Shown here: in pieces, positions 53,984-61,508 of the stretch
Layout: each line of letters starts with the position of its first letter
How positions within the stretch are numbered: the first letter of the stretch is position 1
NCBI RefSeq assembly: GCF_003854935.1
Contig: NZ_CP033969.1
Location: 496,001 to 560,000 of the forward strand
Direction: 5' to 3'
Length of the DNA stretch: 64,000 bases
DNA from: Cupriavidus pauculus
Lineage (GTDB): Bacteria; Pseudomonadota; Gammaproteobacteria; Burkholderiales; Burkholderiaceae
The notes under the pieces: generated by a model
What the model saw: the letters and a program-made list of their open reading frames with translations, nothing else
The model's database searches: none
What the model was told of the DNA's origin: nothing
Position numbers and translations under genes: made by a program

Positions 53984-54378
53984 ATGGTGGTAACGGTTTT
54001 GAATCCATTCGGATTGCATTGCTGGATTTGGCATTATCTCGCGGTTTAGTTGAAGACCAGCTACGACAATTTGATGAGATGACGGGGAAATCTGATTGGA
54101 CGTTGATTCTGAGTGATGATCTCGACAGAGCTTTTGAGAAAGATGCAGAACATTTGATGCGAGCAATGAAGTTGTTTGATTTGGCTAGCCGCAAGAATGA
54201 TGAACTTACTCAGTGTGTCGCCTTGCTACGGGCTTCGATTTTTGCGCACAAGTTGGAGGGATTTTTCGATGATTTGATGAGCGATTTGCGGCGCGCCGCG
54301 ACCAATCCAGCTATGAGATGGCCAGAGATTCCAGACGGTTATAGTATTCCCGAGGAATATGGCTATGGAGAGTGGTAA
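53980..54378 (+). CDS. Immunity-like protein, family B (copy 2)
   Basis: A 132-residue acidic protein clearly paralogous to that at 55467-55862: shared blocks include LSRG/RSRG-type helices, AMKLFDLASRKNDEL, a FFDDLMSDLRRA-type helix and PAMRWPEIPDGYSIPEEY. Both follow the same kind of toxin tail with an ATGA overlap, so it is almost certainly the cognate immunity gene. The fold is predicted mostly helical; no family recognised. Confidence 0.75.
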   Translation: MNGGNGFESIRIALLDLALSRGLVEDQLRQFDEMTGKSDWTLILSDDLDRAFEKDAEHLMRAMKLFDLASRKNDELTQCVALLRASIFAHKLEGFFDDLMSDLRRAATNPAMRWPEIPDGYSIPEEYGYGEW

Positions 54379-54552
54379 TGCATTCGATACCCGCCCCGTA
54401 ACTGGATCCTAACTCCTTTACAACCAGTGGAATATTGCGGAACCGATTTTCCGAGATTGCTTCGATGGCTACGTGAGTGCGAAGTGCAATAGTCAGATGA
54501 CGATGAATATCAGGACATAGTGAGAATTTCACAGCGTCCGAGATGCAACTAG
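54379..54552. other. Intergenic remnant in the toxin array
   Basis: AT-rich stretch with stops in all frames; no gene recognised. Confidence 0.35.
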
Positions 54553-54711
54553 AAAGGCGCCGGTTTTTTAGATCCAAATACGGGCATTTGTTCTTCGCCA
54601 GACAAGGCAGGCCATCGAGCGGACGAAGGATGGAAAGGCTATGACAAGCATGAAAGAAGGCTGGGAACGTACGTATGGGATGGAAAAGAGATGATTCGTG
54701 TAAGCAAGTAA
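54553..54711 (+). pseudogene. Toxin tail remnant 5 (RTGHR-type relative)
   Basis: A 52-codon open fragment after a stop, with GFLDPNTGICSSPDKAGHRA and LGTYVWDGKEMIRVSK. It aligns with the end of toxin fragment 1 (SPDRTGHRANNAWK ... AIWDGNQMVRVSK). There is no start codon or upstream pre-toxin. It is followed by a paralogue of the immunity gene that follows fragment 1. Confidence 0.7.
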
Positions 54712-54741
54712 AAAGGATGGAACCTGAACCCCGGATCGATA

Positions 54742-55197
54742 TTGAACCTAATTAAATTCGACAAAGACTCATTCTTAAGTTTGGAGGATAATTTTTTACA
54801 CAGAAGAGTCTCTTATTTCGATCATTTCTTAAGCAATGATGAATTTGACGAATGTCAATTTTTGTATTATCAGCTAGCTTTAGAAAGCGACGCGCTTCCT
54901 TCGTATATGGTGGCGGAAGAACGCTTGTTAGATCTGTGGGAGCGCCTTGCACGGGCAGGGAGAAACTTTACGCTCGCAGACGGGCGTGTCGACGAGATTC
55001 CAAGTTTGACCGAGACGATGGCGATCGGTATGAATGTGATGCGAGACACAGGGGGTTGCTCGGTGTGTTTCGACGGTGCTGGCGTCGTGTGGGAGCCTTC
55101 TTTTGATTTGACGCATCTAATTTGGATGCCGAAGTCCTGGAGCTGGGAGTATGTCGAACAGATGGTGAACTCATCTGGACTTCATTTTTTGGATTGA
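54742..55197 (+). CDS. Immunity-like protein, family A (copy 2)
   Basis: A 151-residue paralogue of the product at 50466-50933, with RRVSYFDHFLS, LPSYMVAEERLLDLW and CFDGAGVVWEPSFDLTHLIW-type blocks in the same order. The start is uncertain: the only in-frame candidates are TTG at 54742 or a CTG upstream, near AAAAGGATGG. It follows toxin tail remnant 5 in the same frame. AT-rich. Confidence 0.7.
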   Translation: MNLIKFDKDSFLSLEDNFLHRRVSYFDHFLSNDEFDECQFLYYQLALESDALPSYMVAEERLLDLWERLARAGRNFTLADGRVDEIPSLTETMAIGMNVMRDTGGCSVCFDGAGVVWEPSFDLTHLIWMPKSWSWEYVEQMVNSSGLHFLD

Positions 55198-55237
55198 TGA
55201 TGGCCGCATTTGTTTGAGAGTGTCTTCCGGAGACTAG

Positions 55238-55470
55238 AACGGATTCACGCTGGAACTGGCCGCGAGCCAGAACAAGGCGAAGGCGGACGGCAAATCGGTG
55301 ACCCATCGGAACACCAGCGTCACGGCCAATTCTATATCGACAGCCTTCACATGAACCACTTAGAAGCATTCGATAAATTTGGAAGTTTTAAGATGGCAAT
55401 AAATCTCGATGGCACAATCAACCCCCTTAAGACCGAGAAGGCAAAGTTGGAAGGGAGAAAGTTGAAATGA
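55238..55470 (+). pseudogene. Hybrid remnant 6: FHA repeat fragment joined to toxin tail
   Basis: 55238-55327 resembles cdiA 47254-47343 (NGFTLELAAS...VTHRNTSVTA against NGFTLELAAS...VTNRNASVTA). From about 55326 the sequence switches to the toxin tail QFYIDSLHMNHLEAFDKFG ... LNLDGT-type ... GRKLK, homologous to cassette 4. The two parts are in different frames, so the join is a non-functional deletion or recombination scar. The stop at 55470 overlaps the next ATG. Confidence 0.7.
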
Positions 55471-55862
55471 GTCAAGATGCTGATTTTGACATGATTCGCG
55501 TTAGATTACTTAGTTTGGCGAGGTCGCGAGGTATTGGCGATGCGCAGTTACAGCATTTTGATCCTGAGACCGGCCGTTTCGATTGGAATATTGACTGGGC
55601 AGATAATCTTAATGAGATATTCAAGGTGAATGTAGCCACTTTACAGGAGGCCATGAAGCTCTTTGATTTATCGACGAAAAAGGGAGATATGCTAGCTCAG
55701 CGCGCCGCTTTAGTCAGCGGTTCGGTTGCCGCGCATAGCTTAAAGTCTTTCTTCGAAGCTTTAATGGACGATCTTCATCGTGCATCAAGCGATCCTGCGA
55801 TGGGGTGGCCAGAGTTTCCAGACGATTATAAAATCCCTGAGGAATATGAAACGCGCGACTGA
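55467..55862 (+). CDS. Immunity-like protein, family B (copy 3)
   Basis: A 131-residue acidic protein, close paralogue of the product at 53980: AMKLFDLSTKKGDMLAQ, a FFEALMDDLHRA-type helix and GWPEFPDDYKIPEEYE. Coupled by ATGA to the hybrid toxin remnant 6. Probably retained for protection although its own toxin is broken. It is the last gene of the island. Confidence 0.75.
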   Translation: MSQDADFDMIRVRLLSLARSRGIGDAQLQHFDPETGRFDWNIDWADNLNEIFKVNVATLQEAMKLFDLSTKKGDMLAQRAALVSGSVAAHSLKSFFEALMDDLHRASSDPAMGWPEFPDDYKIPEEYETRD

Positions 55863-55984
55863 TAAGACGAGTGGATTGGATATGAGCCATTGTGGGCAAT
55901 AATCCCACCCGCCCAGATCGGCATTAATACATTCGATGAAGACAAATGGGCGCATGTCGATGAATGTATCCCCGGAACGCCTCG

Positions 55985-56021
55985 TTGATCCAATAAAAAA
56001 GCCCCGGCACATGGCCGGGGC
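55985..56021. repeat. Right copy of the 37-bp direct repeat; terminator of amtB
   Basis: Identical to 38173-38209. Read on the minus strand it is a GC-rich hairpin followed by six T, 57 bp after the amtB stop, so it serves as the terminator of the torF-glnK-amtB operon. Confidence 0.85.
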
Positions 56022-56077
56022 AAAACTCCTGAGAGAAGATTCCCAATCAGCTCTCCAGCACAACCCTGTTGTGGATA

Positions 56078-57613
56078 TCAGGCTTCATAGGCCGTTTCGC
56101 CGTGCGAAGTGATATCCAGGCCCTCGCGCTCCTCTTCTTCCGGCACGCGCAGGCCAATCAGCATGTCCACCAGCTTGTAGGCAACCAGCGCGACCACGCC
56201 CGACCACACCACCGTGGTCAGCACGCCTTCGAACTGGATCCAGAGCTGGCCGGCGATCGAATAGTCGTCCGCCACCTTGTTGGCCACGTAGTCGTAGATG
56301 CCCACGCCGCCCAGGCTCGGGGCCGCGAACACCGCGGTCAGCAGCGCGCCGACGATGCCGCCCACGCCGTGCACGCCGAACACGTCCAGCGAGTCATCCA
56401 TGCCCAGCATGCGCTTCAGGCCGCTTACGCCCCACAGGCACAGCAGGCCAGCCACGAGGCCCATCACGATCGAGCCCATCGGGCCGACGAAGCCGGCGGC
56501 CGGGGTGATTGCCACCAGGCCGGCCACGGCGCCCGAGGCACCGCCCAGCATCGACGGCTTGCCCTTGCCGATCCACTCGCCGAACGTCCACGACAGCACG
56601 GCGGCGCAGGTGGCCAGCAGCGTGTTGACGAACGCCAGCGCGGCGCCGCCGTTGGCTTCCAGGCCCGAGCCGGCGTTGAAGCCGAACCAGCCGAACCACA
56701 GCAGCGATGCGCCCACCATCGTGAACGTCAGGCTGTGCGGGCGGATGGCTTCGCGGCCAAATCCGATGCGCTTGCCGAACATGAACGCGCCCACCAGGCC
56801 GGCCACGGCGGCGTTGATGTGCACCACGGTGCCGCCCGCGTAGTCGAGCGCGCCCTTCTGGAACAGCCAGCCCGACTTGGCCGTGGCCGCGGTGGCGGCG
56901 GCGGCATCGGTGTAGGCGTCAGGACCCGGCCAGAACCAGACCATGTGGGCCATCGGGATATAGGCGAACGTGAACCAGAGCACCACGAACACCAGCACCG
57001 CCGAGAACTTGGCGCGCTCGGCAAAGGCGCCGATGATCAGGCCGCAGGTGATGCAGGCAAACGCGCACTGGAACGCGAAGAACACCAGTTCCGGGATCAC
57101 CACGCCCTTGCTGAACGTGGCCGCCACGGCGTCGACGTTCAGGCCCTTCATGAACAGCCGGTCCGTGCCGCCGAAGAACGCGTTGCCTTCCGTGAACGCG
57201 AAGCTGTAGCCGTAGATGGCCCACAGGATCGCCACCAGCGAGAAGATCACCAGGCACTGCATCAGCACCGACAGCATGTTCTTGGACCGCACCAGGCCGC
57301 CGTAGAACAGCGCCAGGCCCGGCAGCGTCATCAGGATCACGAATGCGGTGGCCACCAGCAGCCAGGCCGTGTCGCCCTTGTTGGGCACCGGGGCCGGCGC
57401 GGCGGCCGGTGCGGCTTCTGCCGGGGCCGCGGCCGCGGGCGCTGCCGCAGGGGCTGCCGGGGCGGCCGCGGGGGCGGCGGCCGCTGCCGGGGCCGATGCC
57501 TCGGCGGCGGGCTTGTCCTGCGCCACGGCATGGGTGGACAGGCCGAGACCGGCCGTGCCGAGCGCCAGCGCCATCGCGCCAGCCGTCAGGAATCGCTTGA
57601 ACCAGGTTTTCAT
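56078..57613 (-). CDS. amtB: Ammonium transporter
   Basis: Amt/MEP/Rh family inner-membrane channel for ammonium. The 511 residues have a cleavable signal (residues 1-27) followed by a long Ala/Pro/Glu linker (about 30-75) before the eleven membrane helices. Family motifs: LMTLPGLALFYGGLVRSKN near 90, YIPMAHMVWFW near 218, DYAGGTVVHINAAVAGLVGA near 255 and the second pore His region FGVHGVGGIVGALLTAVF near 400. The ATG at 57613 is used because it starts a good signal peptide. It is 33 bp downstream of glnK; GlnK blocks Amt in nitrogen excess. Confidence 0.96.
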   Translation of the reverse strand: MKTWFKRFLTAGAMALALGTAGLGLSTHAVAQDKPAAEASAPAAAAAPAAAPAAPAAAPAAAAPAEAAPAAAPAPVPNKGDTAWLLVATAFVILMTLPGLALFYGGLVRSKNMLSVLMQCLVIFSLVAILWAIYGYSFAFTEGNAFFGGTDRLFMKGLNVDAVAATFSKGVVIPELVFFAFQCAFACITCGLIIGAFAERAKFSAVLVFVVLWFTFAYIPMAHMVWFWPGPDAYTDAAAATAATAKSGWLFQKGALDYAGGTVVHINAAVAGLVGAFMFGKRIGFGREAIRPHSLTFTMVGASLLWFGWFGFNAGSGLEANGGAALAFVNTLLATCAAVLSWTFGEWIGKGKPSMLGGASGAVAGLVAITPAAGFVGPMGSIVMGLVAGLLCLWGVSGLKRMLGMDDSLDVFGVHGVGGIVGALLTAVFAAPSLGGVGIYDYVANKVADDYSIAGQLWIQFEGVLTTVVWSGVVALVAYKLVDMLIGLRVPEEEEREGLDITSHGETAYEA

Positions 57614-57645
57614 GTGTCTAACCTCTGTCTCTCGTAGTTCTGGTG

Positions 57646-58014
<369 letters not shown>

Positions 58015-58050
58015 TCATGCCGCCCGGCTCCGGATGTGTGCTGTTTGGAA

Positions 58051-58854
58051 TCAGAAAGTCTTGGTAATGGATGCCCACGCCGCGGCCTTGCCTAGATAGC
58101 GGCCCCGGTTGGCGCTGGTGTAGAACGACTCCTTGGCGTTGGTGTCGACGTAGGCCACGGACAGCGCAAAGCCCTTGCCCAGGTCCTTGGTCAGGCCGAT
58201 CTTCCAGTCGGTGTACGACGCGTCGCTGTGGTGCGTCACGCCCTGGTAGCCCACGTGGGCGTTCAGCGTCAGGTCCCAGAAGTTCAGCGGCACGTTGGCC
58301 GTCAGGTCGACGTAGTAGCTGTTCTTGCTGTCGTCGATGCCGAACAGGTTGGTTACCGCGTGCGAGTACTTCAGGAACACCGGGCCCCAGCCGATGCCGG
58401 CGTAGAGCTCGGTCGTGTACGGCCGCGTGGTCGTGTAGCCGCCCGGGTAGAAGTACTCCAGCACGCCCACGTCATAGTTGAATTCCTGGCCGCCCAGCGC
58501 GAACTTGTTCTTGTAGCCGCCGTAGAAGTCCATCTCGATCGGCGCCGACACCGACGAATCGGCGTCTTCCAGCCAGCTGATGCTTGAGTTCCAGTTGCCG
58601 ATGTAGAAGCCGCTCTCGTGCGCGTAGTCGAACCCGCCCTGGATGGCCGGACGCAGGTTGGTCTGGCTGATGCCGCGATAGCGATAGTCGGAAACCACCG
58701 ACACGTTGGCCGTGAAGGTGTGCGGCGATGCCGGCTCGGCGGCCGGTGCGGCTGCAGGCGCGGCGGCGTCCGGGGCGGTCTGGGCCAGTGCCACCGGGGC
58801 TGCCAGGCTGAGCAGAAGGGCAGCGGCGCTGACTGCGAGGCTCGACGTCTTCAT
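58051..58854 (-). CDS. TorF family putative porin
   Basis: A 267-residue outer-membrane beta-barrel protein with a signal peptide (residues 1-24, ending ALAQ), an Ala/Pro linker and a barrel with YRYRGISQTNLRPAIQGGFDY near residue 55, the hallmark of this family (Gcw_chp/TorF). It ends in a C-terminal Phe, as outer-membrane proteins do. It heads the glnK-amtB operon, 66 bp before glnK, so a role in ammonium or organic nitrogen entry is a reasonable guess. Confidence 0.88.
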   Translation of the reverse strand: MKTSSLAVSAAALLLSLAAPVALAQTAPDAAAPAAAPAAEPASPHTFTANVSVVSDYRYRGISQTNLRPAIQGGFDYAHESGFYIGNWNSSISWLEDADSSVSAPIEMDFYGGYKNKFALGGQEFNYDVGVLEYFYPGGYTTTRPYTTELYAGIGWGPVFLKYSHAVTNLFGIDDSKNSYYVDLTANVPLNFWDLTLNAHVGYQGVTHHSDASYTDWKIGLTKDLGKGFALSVAYVDTNAKESFYTSANRGRYLGKAAAWASITKTF

Positions 58855-59381
58855 CTGGTTCTCTCCTTTTCCTTGAAATCTTCGCGGGCTCGTTCTTGAG
58901 GGACTGCTGCTTGCCTTGATGGCTTGTTGCTTTTAGGTCTTGACGCTCCTAGCTCTGGTACTGCAACTGCCGTGCCAGGGCAGGCGCCCCGTGGCGGCGC
59001 ACGGACGGGAACAGTCGTGAGAGGTGGCCGGGCGCCCGCTTCTCCACCCGGCGGGGCGGCCCGCGGGCGGCGCCACGGCGGGCAAAAGGCGTTAAAAGAT
59101 GTGTCCGGGCCTTGCTGGCGCTTTCATGGCGGCCGATCACGCGCCATAATCCGCGTCATGAAGGGTCAAGTGCTGCGCGCTTGGCGTCCCGCCGGCCAGA
59201 CCGGGCCCGGGCACGGTCGACCGGGTCGCCGCGCCCCACTCAGGTGCATCGACCGGGGATACCGGTGTGCGGGAGGACCGCCCCGGACGCCCCATGGCGG
59301 TGCATCGCGGGTGCCAGGCGGCGTAGCCGCCGCCGGCCGCTGACCCGAACGATCCAAATTGGTCAACACAGGAGCTTCACC
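58855..59381. other. 527-bp intergenic region, torF and ubiK
   Basis: Holds the sigma-54 promoter at 58962-58977 on the minus strand and about 400 bp of GC-rich sequence upstream of ubiK. Open frames here have no family resemblance or ribosome sites. Enhancer sites for NtrC would be expected, but I found no clear TGCAC-N7-GTGCA. Confidence 0.45.
58962..58977 (-). promoter_or_regulatory. Sigma-54 promoter of torF-glnK-amtB
   Basis: On the minus strand TGGCACGGCAGTTGCA is an exact match to TGGCAC-N5-TTGCA. Transcription would start near 58950, about 95 nt before the torF ATG. Confidence 0.88.
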
Positions 59382-59645
59382 ATGAAACCGACCGATCTCT
59401 TCAACGACCTGCAGCAGAAGGTCAGTGAAGCGCTGCGCAACTCGCCGGCCAAGGACATCGAGAAGAACGTCCGCAGCATGATGACCCAGGGCTTTGCGCG
59501 CCTGGACCTCGTCACGCGCGAGGAATTCGACGTGCAATCGCAGGTGCTGGCGCGCACCCGGGCCCGGCTGGAGGAGCTGGAAGCGCGCATCGCCGCGCTG
59601 GAAGCCCGCGGCAGCGGCGGCATCCCGCCCACCCCTGGGGTATGA
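59382..59645 (+). CDS. ubiK: Ubiquinone biosynthesis accessory factor UbiK
   Basis: A small accessory protein (YqiC/BMFP family) that supports UbiJ-dependent ubiquinone synthesis. The 87 residues show an amphipathic N-terminal helix (TDLFNDLQQKVSEALRNSPAKD) and a C-terminal trimeric coiled coil (VLARTRARLEELEARIAALEA). The ATG at 59382 has AGGAG 9 nt upstream. It lies just before comM, a common arrangement in betaproteobacteria. Confidence 0.92.
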   Translation: MKPTDLFNDLQQKVSEALRNSPAKDIEKNVRSMMTQGFARLDLVTREEFDVQSQVLARTRARLEELEARIAALEARGSGGIPPTPGV

Positions 59646-59677
59646 GCCCCGGCGCCCAGCCACCCACGCATCGCCAG

Positions 59678-59710
59678 AAAGGCCACCGGATTCCGGTGGC
59701 CTTTTTCTTT
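59678..59710 (+). terminator. Terminator after ubiK
   Basis: AAAGGCCACCGGA-TTCCGGTGGCCTTT is followed by TTCTTT; it lies directly before the comM start. Confidence 0.85.
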
Positions 59711-59727
59711 AACACTTCCGCAAACGT

Positions 59728-61266
59728 ATGAGCCTCGCAGTCCTGCGCAGCCGCGCGCTGAACGGCATCGACGCGCCGCCCGTGTCCGTCGAAATCCACC
59801 TGGCGAATGGCCTGCCGGCCTTCAACATCGTCGGGCTGGCCGACACCGAAGTCCGCGAAAGCCGCGAGCGCGTGCGGGCGGCGCTGCTGAACTGCGAGTT
59901 CGAATTCCCGAACCGCCGGATCACGGTCAACCTGGCGCCGGCCGACCTGCCCAAGGAGTCCGGCCGCTTCGACCTTGCCATCGCGCTGGGCATCCTGGCG
60001 GCCAGCGGCCAGTTGCCGGCCACCGCGCTGGACGGCTTCGAGTTTGCCGGCGAGCTGTCGCTGGCGGGCGACCTGCGGCCCGTGCGCGGCGCGCTGGCGA
60101 TGGCGATGGGGCTGGCACGCGACAACCGCGCCCGGCTGGCCGCCGGCGAGCCCGCGCGCGCGTTCATCGTCGCCACCGACAACGGCCCGGAAGCCGCACT
60201 GGTCGATGACCTGACCGTCCACGCCGGCGCCACGCTGCGCGACATCTGCCACCACGTCGGCATGCTGCCCGAGCACCCGCTGCCCCGCGCCCGGCCGGCC
60301 CCGCCCGCCACCGACCCCGGCGCCAACCCCGACATGCGCGACGTGCGCGGCCAGCTACAGGCCCGCCGGGCCATGGAAGTAGCCGCCGCGGGCCAGCACT
60401 CGGTGCTGCTGGTGGGCCCGCCCGGTACCGGCAAGTCGATGCTGGCGCAGCGCTTTCCGGCCCTGCTGCCGCCGATGACCGAGAGCGAGGCGCTGGAAGC
60501 CGCCGCCGTGCTGAGCCTGACCCCGGGCGGCTTCCAGCCGTCGCAATGGGGCCGGCGCCCGTTCCGCAGCCCCCACCACACGGCCAGCGGCCCGGCCATG
60601 GTGGGCGGCGGCGGCAATCCGCGCCCCGGCGAGATTTCGCTGGCCCACCACGGCGTGCTGTTCCTCGACGAACTGCCCGAGTTCGACCGACGCGTGCTCG
60701 AAGTCCTGCGTGAGCCGCTGGAAACCGGCCACATCACCATCTCGCGCGCCGCCGCGCAGGTCGACTTTCCCGCCCGCTTCCAGTTCATCGCCGCCATGAA
60801 CCCGTGCCCATGCGGCTACCTGGGCCATCCCACGCGCATGTGCCGCTGCACGCCCGACCAGGTGCAGCGCTACCAGTCGCGCATCTCCGGCCCGCTGCTG
60901 GACCGCGTGGACCTGCAGATCGAAGTGCCCGCCCAGAACCACCGCGACGTGCTGGACGGCCCGCCCGGCGAACCCAGCGCCGCCGTCCGCGCCCGCGCCA
61001 TGGACGCCCGCGCGCGCCAGATCGCCCGCCAGGGCACGCCCAACAGCGAACTGTCCGGCCGCCAGATCGACACCCACTGCCCGCTGACCACCGACGCCCA
61101 GGCCTTGCTGCGCGGCGCCATGGAAAAGCTGGGCTGGTCCGCCCGCGCGTACTTCCGCGTACTGAAGGTCGCCCGCACCATCGCCGACCTGGCCGACGCC
61201 GACACACTCGACGCCGGCCACGTGGCCGAGGCCATCCAGTACCGGCGGGTGCTGCGGACGGGCTAA
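59728..61266 (+). CDS. comM: ComM/YifB family AAA+ ATPase (Mg-chelatase-like)
   Basis: A hexameric helicase-like ATPase that promotes branch migration during integration of transformed DNA. The 512 residues have an N-terminal Lon-protease-like domain (VSVEIHLANGLPAFNIVGLAD), Walker A GPPGTGKSML near residue 230, Walker B VLFLDELPEF near 311, the zinc-type Cys cluster PCPCGYLGHPTRMCRC near 355 and a C-terminal Mg-chelatase subdomain. With comF at 22325 it hints at natural competence, though comM is also widespread in non-competent species. Confidence 0.94.
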   Translation: MSLAVLRSRALNGIDAPPVSVEIHLANGLPAFNIVGLADTEVRESRERVRAALLNCEFEFPNRRITVNLAPADLPKESGRFDLAIALGILAASGQLPATALDGFEFAGELSLAGDLRPVRGALAMAMGLARDNRARLAAGEPARAFIVATDNGPEAALVDDLTVHAGATLRDICHHVGMLPEHPLPRARPAPPATDPGANPDMRDVRGQLQARRAMEVAAAGQHSVLLVGPPGTGKSMLAQRFPALLPPMTESEALEAAAVLSLTPGGFQPSQWGRRPFRSPHHTASGPAMVGGGGNPRPGEISLAHHGVLFLDELPEFDRRVLEVLREPLETGHITISRAAAQVDFPARFQFIAAMNPCPCGYLGHPTRMCRCTPDQVQRYQSRISGPLLDRVDLQIEVPAQNHRDVLDGPPGEPSAAVRARAMDARARQIARQGTPNSELSGRQIDTHCPLTTDAQALLRGAMEKLGWSARAYFRVLKVARTIADLADADTLDAGHVAEAIQYRRVLRTG

Positions 61267-61286
61267 GAAACGCTCGGAAACAAAAA

Positions 61287-61304
61287 AGCCCGCGAAAGCG
61301 GGCT
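61287..61304 (-). terminator. Minus-strand terminator after the small proline-rich gene
   Basis: AGCCCGC-ttTC-GCGGGCT (minus strand) is followed by six T and lies 8 bp after the stop of the 45-codon frame at 61312. Confidence 0.75.
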
Positions 61305-61311
61305 GATGGCC

Positions 61312-61449
61312 TTACACGGGCGGTTCCACCGGCGGCGGGGGTGGGTCCTCGATGGGTGCCTGGTCCGGCGGGAAGCCGGGGGGCGGGGGTTCGCCGGGGG
61401 GCGGTTCCCGGTGGGCGTTCAGGCCGGCATCGCGCATCTGGGTCTCCAT
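61312..61449 (-). CDS. Small proline-rich protein (45 residues)
   Basis: Not in any family I know. The frame starts ATG at 61449 (METQMRDAGLNAHREPPPG) and is about 40% proline after residue 15. GGGAG lies about 12 nt upstream and a terminator follows 8 bp after the stop, which together support a real short gene downstream of lysE. Pro-rich frames arise easily at this GC content, so it is tentative. Confidence 0.45.
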   Translation of the reverse strand: METQMRDAGLNAHREPPPGEPPPPGFPPDQAPIEDPPPPPVEPPV

Positions 61450-61508
61450 GAATTCCAGGTCACTCCCATTGAAGCAAAGGCCGGCGCACTATGCCAGCGG
61501 CTTGCGGC

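Noticed and set aside
38210-55984. Insertion sequence or integrase explaining the island
   Set aside because: No transposase, integrase or terminal inverted repeats are visible; only the 37-bp direct repeat marks the edges.
56069-57637. Long plus-strand open frame opposite amtB
   Set aside because: Low-complexity His/Arg/Gly composition and exact antisense position to amtB; no ribosome site or family motif.
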